The notes under the pieces are model-generated. The model was not told the DNA's origin, searched no databases, and saw nothing but the letters and a program-made list of their open reading frames with translations. The position numbers and the translations under genes were made by a program. Positions 34,100-44,857 of a stretch of 64,000 nt of DNA are shown in pieces. The stretch's first letter is position 1. Each line of letters opens with the position of its first letter. The DNA comes from Stropharia rugosoannulata. Lineage: Eukaryota > Basidiomycota > Agaricomycetes > Agaricales > Strophariaceae. Where the stretch lies: NCBI GenBank assembly GCA_028532985.1, contig JANCIK010000013.1, positions 1,426,001 through 1,490,000 of the forward strand. The letters are read 5' to 3'.

Positions 34100-36112
34100 A
34101 TGGCTTTCCACAAACGCAGCATCAACCGCAAGCAGAAGACCGCCGACCGCGAGCGCGAGCTGTCGGACCACTTCAACCGCCTCCGACCCGCTCTCGCACA
34201 ATACGATACATTGGAGGACTTGAGCGCACGCGACAATCTATCGCCAGACGACACTGCTCAGTTCCACTCGGTGCGCGAACAGTTCGGGTTCGCCCTCGAA
34301 CACCACCTTCTTGCTTTCCCCACCGATGCATCTCATCATGCGGGTACTCGCGAACTCATCCTTCTTCTCTCCTTGCTCGCCTTTGAGAATGACGACCCCG
34401 TGTTCGGTTGGGCATCCTCCGACCCCATGCAGCGCACCGTGTGGTACACGGAATCAGACCTGGAACCGGTACGTAGTCATTATACTTGTGTTGCTGCGCT
34501 GCGCTCATTCTTTCCTAGCTGCCATCTTATAAGCGCGCGTTCCTCACCGCGTTTCCGCCCTCCTGGTCCCCTGGGTCTCTACCCGAGCCCCGACTTCAAT
34601 ACATCCCTCCCGAGACAAACGACCGCGACGTGGAGATGACGGGTCCCGAGGTGGAGGCAGTGGGCCCGGCCGAGACGATACGGGCGCCTCCTCCCGTGCC
34701 GTCGCGCGCTTCGTCCACACCCCCGCCTCCTTCTCCTTCGCCGGAGCCCCCTGCGCGCACCTCCCCGGTCCCACCTGTTCCTGCTCCCGCAGCGCCTGCC
34801 AAACGCAAGCGCGCATCGCTTGTGCCAATTTCCTCCTTGCCGGTTCCCCCAGTCCCTAAGGCGAAGCGTACGCGCACCGTAGACGCCACCCCTGGTAACG
34901 TCTCCCTTTTAATTGGTCTTCGCTTTTTGCTTAATACTTTTTTTTTATTATTATTATTATTATTTAGAAATCCAGGAGGCTGTGGCTGGCCCATCCCGCG
35001 TGCGCGCATCTGCGCCGGCGTCATCTTCTCGTACGCGCACCCAGGTCGCGCCTTTGTTGCCCTCCTCGAGTGGGGTGACAGAGCTCTCGCGCCTCGAGGG
35101 CGTGGACTCTTCTAAAGTGGCTTACGAGTCCACTTACCCCGTCTACAACCTTCTCCCCGGCGTATATTCTGCTTCGCTCGCGGTGGCCGGCAAGCCCCTC
35201 CCCACTGCTATTACTATGGCGCAACTCCCTTCTGAGGGGCAGTTAGATGCTGCCGTCGTGGTACGTTCTTTTCTTACTTTCCCTTTCCTTCTTTGACTTA
35301 TTCATTTTGCACACTCAGCCCGGTTTTGCTTGTTCCTTGTGCGACCACTCTTCTGGCACTTCCAAATCGGCCCCTCACCGTCTCTTTTGTCTCCTGCGCG
35401 GCCCAGGCAGGAAATGCGCCAGCTGTCGCTTGGGCAATCAAGGCCCTTGCCTGCAGGCTATGCCTGGGCCTGAGTTGGATCGCGCTCTTGAGGGGTCGTC
35501 TGGCTGGCATCGGACTTCTCCCCGCGGTGCGCGCATTCCTACTAGTTGTTTTCTTTTGACTTATCTTTTTCTTTTCTAGAACTTCGTGCTGCCTTCGATC
35601 GTCTCGAGGCTTTCGGTCAACAAGCGCGTGCTCTCGAGGAATCGCGTCGCGGCTTACAACGCCTCTACTTTGCGGAGCTGATCCAGCTGGTTCAGCTCGC
35701 CCAGGCCATGGCTGCCACCATGCCTACCAACGTCATTATCGGTTCTCGTTTCTCCGACTGCGAAACCTTCGACGCGCTTCGCGCTATGAACCTTGACACC
35801 CTCTGCGCCGCGTACGATGCGCTCTGCCAGCCTCTTGACTCCAACGAGCCCATCGCATTCACTCCTCTATCCTCTTTCTTTGACCCCGAACATCCTCGAC
35901 ACGATCCTGCTACCTTCGTGCCCGTTCCCCAACCGTCCACTGCTACCAAAGCCCGCGCACCGGCTCCTTCCAAGGCCAAGTCATCCAAGGGCAAAGGCAA
36001 AGGGAAAGGTAAAGCTCCCGCCCGTTCTTACAAGTCCTCTTCTGTGGTCGCCGAAGAGTCGAATCCCGAGGCTTCTGCTGAGGAAGAAGATGGCGATAAT
36101 ATGGAGGCGTAA
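34100..36112 (+). CDS. Gypsy accessory gene 1: Cys-cluster/helical protein (candidate DNA reader)
   Basis: Five exons (34,100-34,468; 34,519-34,894; 34,968-35,260; 35,319-35,526; 35,580-36,112) join in frame to 592 residues. The N-terminal exon is helical (MAFHKRSINRKQKTADRERE). A Pro-rich linker with basic KAKRTRT follows; then a Cys cluster, CSLC ... FCLLRGPGRKCASCRLGNQGPCLQ, at about residues 350-390; then a helical stretch (AAFDRLEAFGQQARALEESR) and a Lys/Gly/acidic tail. The cluster ends C-x2-C-x7-C-L exactly as in the KDZ1 protein at 25,065-27,306, and the order linker, cluster, helix, charged tail is shared. Function is unproven; zinc-dependent DNA binding is my inference. Transcribed antisense to gag-pol, so its introns are not removed from the retrotransposon RNA. 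The last intron starts GTGCGCGCA. Confidence 0.75.
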
Positions 36113-36559
36113 GTCTTGCTGCGGGGCGCGCATTTTGGCGCTTGTTTTCTCCTTTTTACTTCTTGTTTCCTTCCTACTGTTCTATCTAGCATATGTAGAA
36201 TAGTTGTGTTTTACTATTATATGCTTTCTAATGATTTTCTTGTCTCCTTCTTGTGTGATCATTAAGTTCTCTCTGTCTTTTTAAGATATCTAATAGCCTG
36301 GTTTCTTTTGAGCGGCTACAAGTGCCATGCGCGCATATGACCAATGTCCACTTTGCTTGTATGTGCCCACTAACTTCTGCTCCTGTCTTTCTACTGTGGG
36401 CGAGTATAAGTGCGATGCGCGCATATGAAAGATGTGCCTATGCGTATACGCTAGCCAACTGCTACTTCTGCCCTGCCCTTCTGACCTTTTGTATTATCTC
36501 CTTATCTCCTTAAGCTCCTAGATTTATCTCTGCTTGGCTAGGCCCTTTCTCCCCCCCAC

Positions 36560-36565
36560 TATAAA
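36560..36565 (+). promoter_or_regulatory. TATA box of accessory gene 2
   Basis: TATAAA lies 46 bp before the ATG. The inverted repeat CAACTGTCCCCAGTTG follows it; both are conserved in copy B near 28,975. Confidence 0.5.
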
Positions 36566-36605
36566 TTCAACTGTCCCCAGTTGACAGTTTCTTGTATTCT
36601 CCGTT

Positions 36606-37086
36606 ATGGCTCTCCGATATCAGCGCACCGCTGTTGCTCGCCAATTTACCATGCTATTGAGACAACTCGCCCTTCATGCGGAGCTCGCAGAGGACTGTAA
36701 CGACGGGCCTTTTCACTTTCCTCTACAGTCTGCTCAGTCCCTCGTGCGCGCACTGGTAAACTTCTTAGGTTCATGCAAGCGCTCCTTCTGCTAAATGTTC
36801 CCTCTAGGATCGTATCACACTGCCCTTGCGTTTTATCGACTTCAATCGCCAATTCCTGCCTTTAGTCATGACCATCGTGTTTTACGAAGGCCGCGCTCAG
36901 CGCAGATTCAGCGATGATCATTTCGATGCGCGCATGCTCAGTAACGCCGCCCTTCACCTTCTCGATCGGTACAGCCATCTTGGCATGCCTTTTCACAACC
37001 TCCCACCCTCGGAACCAACAGGCACCACCGTTCTAGACGTAGATCCTGACGCCGCCCTTGTAGTAGATGATATCAGCTACGATTGA
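36606..37086 (+). CDS. Gypsy accessory gene 2, unknown function
   Basis: Exons 36,606-36,755 and 36,808-37,086 give 142 residues with no domain I recognise. It begins MALRYQRTAVARQFTMLLRQ, continues with DFNRQFLPLVMTIVFYEGR, and ends in an acidic DAALVVDDISYD. Copy B has an open homologous frame at 29,019, so the gene has been kept under some selection or is young. It is in tandem with genes 1, 3 and 4. Confidence 0.6.
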
Positions 37087-37136
37087 GCCCGCGCACCATT
37101 TCTGATGGATGGTCTTATAATATATATGGTCCAGCA

Positions 37137-37707
37137 ATGACCCTGTCTCTCATCATCATGCCCTCTCTTAATACCGAAAGTAATCTCCTTCAGCGCGCGA
37201 GGTCTGATCCTGCCTTTCTGCGCTTAGCTGCTCTACCCAAGCGGGCGCTAGCTGATATTCCGCTCGATGACCATGAGCGCGTCTGCCGCATCTACATAGG
37301 CGCCCTTCACTTTGTTCTCGAGTCTGCGACTGAACCGCTGCTTCCCATGACCATCTGCCTAGACATGATGCGTCATGTTCAAGACCATGCGGTGCGCGCA
37401 TGTCCCCCTTTGCTACCGTTCTCATGCACCGTTCTGACATCCTTTGCAGCGGGCTTTGGCGCTGACCGAAGCTACCTGCCACTCGCCTCGCATCTCGCAC
37501 TTGTGCGCTCAGCTTCACTATAGCGAGCTCGTCCTGCGCTTGTGCGGTACTACTGATGCTGAGCGCTACGGCACCCTCCCTCACTCTGAACACTTCCAAC
37601 AACTTCACTATGCCGCCCAGGTCTTTTATCAGGAGGAATTCTTTCCTGTGGGCCTTTTCTCCCCATGCGTTGCGCTGACCCTGACAATCACTTCTTAGGA
37701 TGTTTAA
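37137..37707 (+). CDS. Gypsy accessory gene 3, unknown function
   Basis: Exons 37,137-37,391, 37,450-37,620 and 37,699-37,707 give 144 residues (MTLSLIIMPSLNTESNLL ... HFQQLHYAAQDV). The start is only 51 bp after the stop of gene 2. The first intron opens with GTGCGCGCA, so the family word forms the splice donor. No known domain; mostly helical. An alternative without the last intron adds about 25 residues. Confidence 0.55.
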
Positions 37708-38138
37708 TTCCCGAACTGACACTCTGCTGTCTTTTCATTGATAACTATCTATACTCATAGCTAGCATCTATTTCTTGGTACATGTGTCATGACCCTGTAT
37801 TTGAAATAAGACTGTCGGGTAACATTGTTATGCATTTTCGGCCTCAATCTCAAAGCGGACATCATTTTGCCAAACGGGGAAAGACCTGCATCTCCTTTGA
37901 TGCGCGCACCTTTTTGCTGCGATGCGCGCACAATCCTCCCACCTCTTGTTGCTATATGGGCTCTTGTATTCAGGTCCCCTCCATCCCACTCAATCTCCGT
38001 GAATGTAACGTCAGACAGGTGCAGCCCTGTGCTATGACCCATCTGGACCTTTTGTAAAGTCCCTCCTTCCTTAACTCCTTGGGCCTGCTGTTCGGTCGGT
38101 CACCAGCTGCGCGCAGCGCTGATCATCCCAGTGAATGC

Positions 38139-38146
38139 TATATAAG
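38139..38146 (+). promoter_or_regulatory. TATA box of accessory gene 4
   Basis: TATATAAG stands 66 bp before the ATG at 38,205 and is kept in copy B (near 30,553). Confidence 0.5.
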
Positions 38147-38204
38147 CGCTCACCGTCTCTGTACGAGCGCATCGCATCTTATTCCTACTTTCTCAACCAC
38201 CACT

Positions 38205-39521
38205 ATGGCTACTACTCATGCTCCTCTTTTTAACTTCACCAATGTCAAGCATCAGCTCTCGCTGATACAGGACATTCGTGGGTTGGCCTCTGCCACTCCT
38301 GCGAATTATACTGGCAGCTTGGAGCTGCTTGCTGCCGATCTGGTGCGCGCATCGCGCGGTTCCTTTGTTGTATGTTACTGACTTCGTCTGGCACGATTGC
38401 AGAACCGCTGGCGCGACGCGCACGGCGGTATCACTCGCGTTATAAACAACAATGAAGCTATCGAGATCCTCAATGAGACTCGCGCCATATATACGTCGCT
38501 AGAGGCTGACCACCACATTCGCTCCTTCTCCCCTGCCGCCAACGCATTTATCAACTTGCATGAACAAGTCCTCAAGGCCAAGGCTGCCGCTTCTCGTCAG
38601 CGCACCCATACCCCTACTGGACCGGTATGTTCCTCTTCCGTTCCTAACCCTTTTCTATACTTAATCCCTTTTGGTGCGCGCAGCGCAACGTTCGCGTTCT
38701 TACGCGTTCCGCAACTGCGGACCTTGAGACCGCCTCCGCGCCGGGAGGTACTACATCTCCTGACTCTGACGATGACAAGGTGTGGCTAACCTTAGTTTCT
38801 TTACCAGACATCACTAACATGCAACTTTACATGCTCCTCAAAAAGATGGCCCTCGACGACAAAGTTGAAGCCGCGACTGAGGGAGGTCCTCCCAGCAGGC
38901 AGCATACACCCGAGCCTAGTCCTAACAAGAAGCGCGCCGCGCCACCTGATACTCCCAAGCAGGTGTGTGTTTGACTTGTCTCTGCTGCGCGCACTTAGAT
39001 TCTTATAGAAATACCAGCGCGAGCGCGGAGACACTCCCGGTTACCGCTCTCGCCCCCTTGGTCGAGGCATGACTTATCGCCAGACCGAGCTTCGTCGCTC
39101 ATTCCGTGACGCCGCCGCAGGTGAGGCCTCTCCTAAGAAAGCCAGGTTGGGCTCAGAGGGCGTTCCTACGTTCCCCGACTCTCCTTTTATTATGCAAAGT
39201 GCGCGCACCGCACCATTTTCTTACTGATCTCTTTCTAATTATTCTCCCTCAGGCACTTCTCTCGTTTTGGACAACGACAAGGTTAATGCTTGTCTTGACG
39301 CCGCCGCCAACCTTCTAAAGGAACCCCTCAACACAGGTAATCCTTCCGAACTAGTGACCCGCCGCCTCATTGGCGATTTACAGGCTGAGATCATTTGTGA
39401 TCTCCACAAGGTCGACTTCATCCTCAAGCGCCGCGCGCTCCTTGTCGAGCAGCTTGTCGTCTTGCAGCGCAGCCTCGACGTTACTGGTGTTACTGCTACC
39501 GAGGACAAACCTGCCCAGTAG
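38205..39521 (+). CDS. Gypsy accessory gene 4, unknown function
   Basis: Exons 38,205-38,342, 38,403-38,624, 38,684-38,962, 39,009-39,198 and 39,253-39,521 splice in frame to 365 residues. It has a helical N-terminal half (NNNEAIEILNETRAIYTSLE), a Ser/Pro-rich linker with basic NKKRAAPPDTPK and RERGDTPGYRSRP, and a helical C-terminus (LIGDLQAEIICDLHKVDF). Introns 1 and 4 open with GTGCGCGCA; intron 2 ends GTGCGCGCAG; intron 3 contains TGCGCGCA. The gene ends 128 bp from the convergent pol stop. No recognised domain. Confidence 0.65.
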
Positions 39522-39648
39522 ATAGCCTGGCTCAATGTGCGCTGCGCGCCTTACAGGGACGTCTGTAGCGAGTTCTCTTTGTATTCCCCATCTTCTCTAC
39601 CCAATATATTATATTGTGGTCACTTTTCTTCCTACGGTGCTCACACAC

Positions 39649-42600
39649 CTAAGTGTCTTCTTCGCCCCAGTCATCATCGTCTTCTTCATCTTCTTCCGCT
39701 GTAAGCGCACCGCTACCCGAGGGTACACCGGGCTCATCAAAGATATAATCTTTGGGAATAGCTGGCTCATAGTCCGGTGCCTCTAACATTTTAGCGAGGT
39801 TCTCCTTGGTCTGATCAATTATATCATCCAAGCCGTCCGGTAAACGCAGCTGCCTTCGTGCAAAGTAGGGAATGAGGCGGAACGCCGCCACCTTATCCTT
39901 CAACACAGAGCCATCCATCTCTGCCACTAAGTATGCTCCACCGTCTTTTCGTGCAATAACAATGTAAGGCCCGTTCCATCGTGCGAGCATCTTACGGTTC
40001 AGACTGGATTCTATGCCCGAGTTCCTCATTAGCACCACATCTCCTGGCTTAAACACATAGTCACGGATTTTAGCCGAGTGCTTCTTTTCAAATGCCCTGA
40101 TTGCATCTCTTTTCGTCTTTGATACTCGTGCGCGCATCTCCTCTACTGTGTCGCGATGTTTGGCTAGTGCGCGCGCGCGATACCCTACTAACTCCTCTGT
40201 AGTCAGTACGCGATCTGGTAGTTTCACCAACCAAGTCGCTTCCGCTATGTCAAAGGGTAGTATGGGGTGCGCGCCCGTTACCATGAAGAATGGGGAACAC
40301 CCGAATCCTCGTCGCACAGTGATGCGATCCGCCCACAACACATGGTAGAAGAATCTACTCCAACGCTTATGCGCGCCTTCTGTCCCTCCACACGCTTTCC
40401 ACAACATCTGTCTAATGTCCCAATGGGGACGCTCTATTTTGCCATTCGCTTGCGAGTTGTACGCTGAGATGGTAATCCCTGTAATCCCATACTTCTTTTC
40501 TAAATACTTGAGCGCTGCGCAGAACGGTCCACCGTTATCTGTGATGATTTCTTGCAGACAGCCCCAACAGCAGATAATGTCCTCAAATATCCACTGCGCT
40601 ATCGCACGGGCATTCTCTTTCTTTAATGGCCGTCCTTCCGCCCATGAGCTCAGCGCACATCTTCCGTGCACTATATAATTATACCCATTGGAGGCCGGGG
40701 ACATGTGCATAGTGTCCGCGTGCAATTGCTGGAAGATAGACGGCGTGTGTGTCTCGGTGCGCGGGATCTGGATGATTGTCTTCTGCCTTAACTGACAGAC
40801 ATGACATGTTTTCACATACCAGTAGACATCCCTTTCCAACTCAGGCCACCAGAAGCGCTCAGCTAGCAGTTTGCGCGTAGCGTACGCTCCTCTGTGCCCC
40901 AAGCTGTCATGCGCTGAGCGCAGCATGCGTGTCCGCTGCGCCTGATCTATCACCAACTTATGCGCGTCATCTATGGATCTCCGGTACATCCGTCCGTCCT
41001 TGTCTAGGAAGAAGTTACGAGCGTTCCTCGTAAAATTCTGATATTCTCGCTCCGTCATGCCTTTAGGCCTAGTGGTTGGATTCTGCAACCAATAGCGTAT
41101 CATCGGTAATTTCTCATCCATATCTTTTCCTGCAGACGTCCTGTTGCGCTCATCGTACTCTTCATCCTCCAGATCCTCTATTCGGGAGTCGGGTATCGCA
41201 TGCGCGAGTATGAATTTCTCTAAGTACTCGCGCTGCGCGAGCGGCACACTCTCTGTCTGTATGAAGTCCCGCACGGCCCGCTTTTCCGCTTCCGTCTCTT
41301 TCCGTGCGCGCTCGAGCTCCTGCTGGAAACAGCCTATAGAGCGCGCTTCTGGTAACTTGCGCGCAGTGGGACCTTCAAACAACTCGTTGAGGAGTCCTGT
41401 ATATAGATACCCTCCGCGGTCATCGATCTGTTCCTTGAATTCCTCCAAGTCCAGGGGATCTGGGTCATCTTCATAGACTTTCTCATATTCGAGCGGTCCC
41501 ACCTCCTGATCATCATCTTCTTCGGAGTGCGCGTGCGCCTCATCTCCAGGTTGCCCTTCCCTACGCGATAAACCATCCGCACCAAAGGTTTTGCCCGCAA
41601 CATGTTTCAACTGGAAGTGATACATAAGTATTTTGTCTATCCAACGGTTAATAGTCGCATTAGGGCCCATGCCCGGATTATCCAACATGCCCTTCAAGTA
41701 TTTGGCATCCGTTTCCACCACCAGCTTGCGCGCACCGATGAGCCAGTAATAACAGGCTTGTAGCGCACGTAAGAGTCCATACAACTCCCGCTTCGGCTGT
41801 GAGAAGCGCTGCTCGCGTTCCGTTAACAGTATTGATCCGAAGCGCGCATATACCCTCTTCTTCGAATCTTGTGGGTCCTGCTGGTAAATATAGAATCCTA
41901 CTGCTCGCCATGATGTGTCTACAGCCAAAGTAATCGGCCCTGGCAATGTGTAGTCCAGTGGTTTCACGCAATGTGCGTTGCGCGCACCATCTTTCAGCGA
42001 GTCCATGCTAGCTTGCTGAGCGGGCCCCCACTCAAAGGGTTCTTTCCCACGCAATAGCCGCTGTATGTGCTCTGCGCGCTTCGCATAGTCTGAGATGTAA
42101 ATACGTAGCAGACCCATGGTACCCATGAACGCGCGCACATCACTGATATTCTTGCATGGTCCCCAATTGAGGATCGCATGCACTTTATCAGGTGCTGGCT
42201 TGCGCCCTTCGTATGTGCACAAGTGCCCCACCACTACTATCTCAGCCGCGCACAGTATGGACTTCTTTCCACTAAATGTTCCTCCTGAGTATTTCATGCG
42301 CTGCACGATTCTGTTGACATTCAACATGTGCTCCCATACGAATCTCCTTATTCCCTTATTCTCTGGTATCGTCTCGTATCCTCCTCCTTCTAACTCATAG
42401 CGCGTTTTAGGTCCCCTAATAGGTACATCGTCTATATAGGGCTCTGTAACTTCAGGTATTTCATCGCGTAATATATATGCGACATCCTCATGAAAGATGG
42501 GCACGGAGTTCGTCCATCCCATAGGTAGGGTTACTAAGCGCAGCGCACCGAACGGCGTCTGGAATGTAGTCAGGTCTCTAGAGGACTCAGCTAACAGCCG

Positions 42601-43584
42601 CTCATCGTACCCAACATACAAGTCCAGGATGCCGCCACATGCGCGCCCCGCAAAGTGTTCCGCTAGACTCTCCGCTGCTGGGGGTAGTCCTGAATGTGCA
42701 ATGGTTACCGCATTTAACGGCTCAAGACTGTGCACAATTCTGAACGAGACCCCGTCTTTCTTAGTCACTGTAAACCAGCGCGACCGGTACGATGAGCTCG
42801 AGGGCTCATACGTGCCTGCGCGAATCTTGGTGGCGATGAATTCACATACGCGCTCATACATCCCCGGTGGTATTGGAATGTTCTTCAATACCCAAGGCGT
42901 GTGCTCTACAGTGGGAATATCTACTGGAGGGAAGAAGTCCGTACGGAATCTGCCCTTCTCTGTGTCATCCCACGCGAACGCCTCATTCTGTTGCATGAAG
43001 ACTTGATGCACCAACTTGCGCTCCTCGGACCACAGGAAATCCCCTTCATGCGCCTTGTCAATCCCTTCCATGCGCTCAGCGGTGTACCGACCTGTAGGTA
43101 CGAAGTCTGGCGGATGTGGTGATAATTGCGGCATGTCCTTTAGTGGGTCCCCTTTTATCTCCCTCACTATTCTAAACTTCTCTGGTAAATCTTGATAAAC
43201 GGGCCTGACTTTCTCAGCCACTGGCTTATACTTCTTTCCTGCGAGCACCGTAACGGTTGTGGCATTCTTGCCAGTCAAGTGCTTACGCGTTACTCCTTGT
43301 CTCTTACTAGGGACCTGTCCCTCGTGCGATGCGCGGAACTGCCCTCTAGGCTCTCCCTTGACTACTTCTTCCTTGCGCCATTCGCGCTGCTGAAAATACT
43401 TGTATATTCTTTCTTTCTCATCATCCTCCATTTTAGCTTCATGTACTGCTTGGGCCATGTATACATCCCTGAGCTCAGCGCTCCCAAACCGCTTCTTATT
43501 CTTTGGTAGCGCGTACCCTGCTATCTCTATTTTCCCCGTGCGATCATCTCTGTCAAACATCAACGCGACCTCTCCTTGACGCAT
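39649..43584 (-). CDS. pol: Gypsy A pol: reverse transcriptase, RNase H, integrase
   Basis: About 1,311 residues from the ATG that overlaps the pro stop (TGATG). Reverse transcriptase spans about residues 240-430, with FRIVHSLEPLNAVT, TLPMGWTNSVPIF and the catalytic YIDDV. RNase H follows (LAVDTSWRAVGFYIYQ, QPKRELYGLLRALQ, VVETDAKYLKGML). Integrase has the zinc module HDSLGHRGAYATRK..CHVCQLRQ and the DDE residues in LHADTMHM, IITDNGGPF and SQANGKIERPHWD. The frame is intact, so the enzyme is likely active. No chromodomain is visible at the C-terminus (FDEPGVPSGSGALTAEEDEE), which ends acidic. Confidence 0.93.
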   Translation of the reverse strand: MRQGEVALMFDRDDRTGKIEIAGYALPKNKKRFGSAELRDVYMAQAVHEAKMEDDEKERIYKYFQQREWRKEEVVKGEPRGQFRASHEGQVPSKRQGVTRKHLTGKNATTVTVLAGKKYKPVAEKVRPVYQDLPEKFRIVREIKGDPLKDMPQLSPHPPDFVPTGRYTAERMEGIDKAHEGDFLWSEERKLVHQVFMQQNEAFAWDDTEKGRFRTDFFPPVDIPTVEHTPWVLKNIPIPPGMYERVCEFIATKIRAGTYEPSSSSYRSRWFTVTKKDGVSFRIVHSLEPLNAVTIAHSGLPPAAESLAEHFAGRACGGILDLYVGYDERLLAESSRDLTTFQTPFGALRLVTLPMGWTNSVPIFHEDVAYILRDEIPEVTEPYIDDVPIRGPKTRYELEGGGYETIPENKGIRRFVWEHMLNVNRIVQRMKYSGGTFSGKKSILCAAEIVVVGHLCTYEGRKPAPDKVHAILNWGPCKNISDVRAFMGTMGLLRIYISDYAKRAEHIQRLLRGKEPFEWGPAQQASMDSLKDGARNAHCVKPLDYTLPGPITLAVDTSWRAVGFYIYQQDPQDSKKRVYARFGSILLTEREQRFSQPKRELYGLLRALQACYYWLIGARKLVVETDAKYLKGMLDNPGMGPNATINRWIDKILMYHFQLKHVAGKTFGADGLSRREGQPGDEAHAHSEEDDDQEVGPLEYEKVYEDDPDPLDLEEFKEQIDDRGGYLYTGLLNELFEGPTARKLPEARSIGCFQQELERARKETEAEKRAVRDFIQTESVPLAQREYLEKFILAHAIPDSRIEDLEDEEYDERNRTSAGKDMDEKLPMIRYWLQNPTTRPKGMTEREYQNFTRNARNFFLDKDGRMYRRSIDDAHKLVIDQAQRTRMLRSAHDSLGHRGAYATRKLLAERFWWPELERDVYWYVKTCHVCQLRQKTIIQIPRTETHTPSIFQQLHADTMHMSPASNGYNYIVHGRCALSSWAEGRPLKKENARAIAQWIFEDIICCWGCLQEIITDNGGPFCAALKYLEKKYGITGITISAYNSQANGKIERPHWDIRQMLWKACGGTEGAHKRWSRFFYHVLWADRITVRRGFGCSPFFMVTGAHPILPFDIAEATWLVKLPDRVLTTEELVGYRARALAKHRDTVEEMRARVSKTKRDAIRAFEKKHSAKIRDYVFKPGDVVLMRNSGIESSLNRKMLARWNGPYIVIARKDGGAYLVAEMDGSVLKDKVAAFRLIPYFARRQLRLPDGLDDIIDQTKENLAKMLEAPDYEPAIPKDYIFDEPGVPSGSGALTAEEDEEDDDDWGEEDT

Positions 43585-44852
43585 CAAATCATCGAGGATT
43601 GAAAATCCTGATCTGCGTTAGGGTTTTCCGTTGTGCCAGGGTCCTGCAACTTAGGTTCGCGCTGCACTATCTTGGGACCGCACCCTCGGTTATAGGTGGG
43701 TACTACCAATTTGCGCTGTGTGTTGGGATCGGTGAGCGTAAGCTCAACCGTTCCATCGCCGCGCGTCTTCACATTGCTCTCCGTGAGGATCTCGAACGGC
43801 CGGCCCAAAAGCACCTCATAAGCCGCTGCGCTGATGACATGCACTTGTAAGTACACTGTCAACCCGTTAAACACAAACGGTACGTTGCGCGCTAAGCCCT
43901 TGGTGGATTCCACCTGCTTATTCGCGCTCTGCATCCGTATAGTGAAGTCTGGGTCCCAACTAAGTCCTAAGCGCTCAGCGGTGTCCTGTGCCATTGACAC
44001 AATCTGCGACCCACTGTCGAGCAACGTCTCCGCGTGTCCCTTGCCGTTGATGAGAGGAAACACCGCTTTCAGATGGTGCGATTCGCGCGCCACAATAAGT
44101 CCCTTAGGCTTTTCGCCCGGCTGCAGAGTCGAGACGTACTGCTCGTACGGGTCTTCCATGATGATGGTACCCGGTTGCAGTCCACTGCGCTCATCTGAGC
44201 AAGTAAGGAAAGTGGCCACTGGTAGCTCATCCATCTGCATAAACTCCTCTTCCTCTTCTTCTTCTGCTAACCGCGCGATAGCTTCATCTACTTCGCGCTC
44301 TTCTTCATCATAGTCTAATTGTAGTACGCGCATCGTATTCAAATCCAATGGTACCTTTCTTGGTACTATGCGCTCAACAAACTTTCTTCTGAAACCTGCA
44401 GTCGATATGCCTAACAACTGGCCCTGCGTGATCTCAATCTTCTGATTCTCTAAGTGTTTGAGGACTGCGTCAGCCTGCGCCTCGTCTTCGATAGGTGCGC
44501 GCAGCTTATAGGCCGGCTTCCTCTTCTCTACTACAGGTATGGGCTCTTCCCTAACCTTCGGTTTTACTTTCTCTGGTACGCGCAGCGGAGGTACCATTAC
44601 ATATGGCACTGCTGCTGGTCGTGCACTAGGCCCAGCCTTTGCAGGAACCTCGAACACTACTTTCTTCTTTACTGGTGCGCTGCGCGCACCTTGCTCCTCC
44701 CCTACCTCTCGCAACTCATCTTCTTCATCGTCACTCGCGTCCTCAACCGATGCTCTGGGTATATTCTTGATTGGTAACTTCTTGTTTGCGCCCTCCGGGT
44801 TCTTGGGTTTATCAGAGCCGCTACGCATAACTCTGCCCGCGTTTCCCTTCAT
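43584..44852 (-). CDS. pro: Gypsy A aspartic protease ORF
   Basis: About 422 residues. The retropepsin active site is LLDSGSQIVSMAQD, around residue 280, and a HPxx-like flap region follows. The N-terminal half is charged and basic (DDEEDELREVGEEQGAR, KKKVVFEVP) and may hold nucleic-acid-binding or linker functions. The ATG at 44,852 lies 6 bp after the gag stop; the pro stop TGA shares its A with the pol ATG. Expression therefore looks like termination and restart, not frameshifting. Confidence 0.85.
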   Translation of the reverse strand: MKGNAGRVMRSGSDKPKNPEGANKKLPIKNIPRASVEDASDDEEDELREVGEEQGARSAPVKKKVVFEVPAKAGPSARPAAVPYVMVPPLRVPEKVKPKVREEPIPVVEKRKPAYKLRAPIEDEAQADAVLKHLENQKIEITQGQLLGISTAGFRRKFVERIVPRKVPLDLNTMRVLQLDYDEEEREVDEAIARLAEEEEEEEFMQMDELPVATFLTCSDERSGLQPGTIIMEDPYEQYVSTLQPGEKPKGLIVARESHHLKAVFPLINGKGHAETLLDSGSQIVSMAQDTAERLGLSWDPDFTIRMQSANKQVESTKGLARNVPFVFNGLTVYLQVHVISAAAYEVLLGRPFEILTESNVKTRGDGTVELTLTDPNTQRKLVVPTYNRGCGPKIVQREPKLQDPGTTENPNADQDFQSSMI

Positions 44853-44857
44853 CAGAC

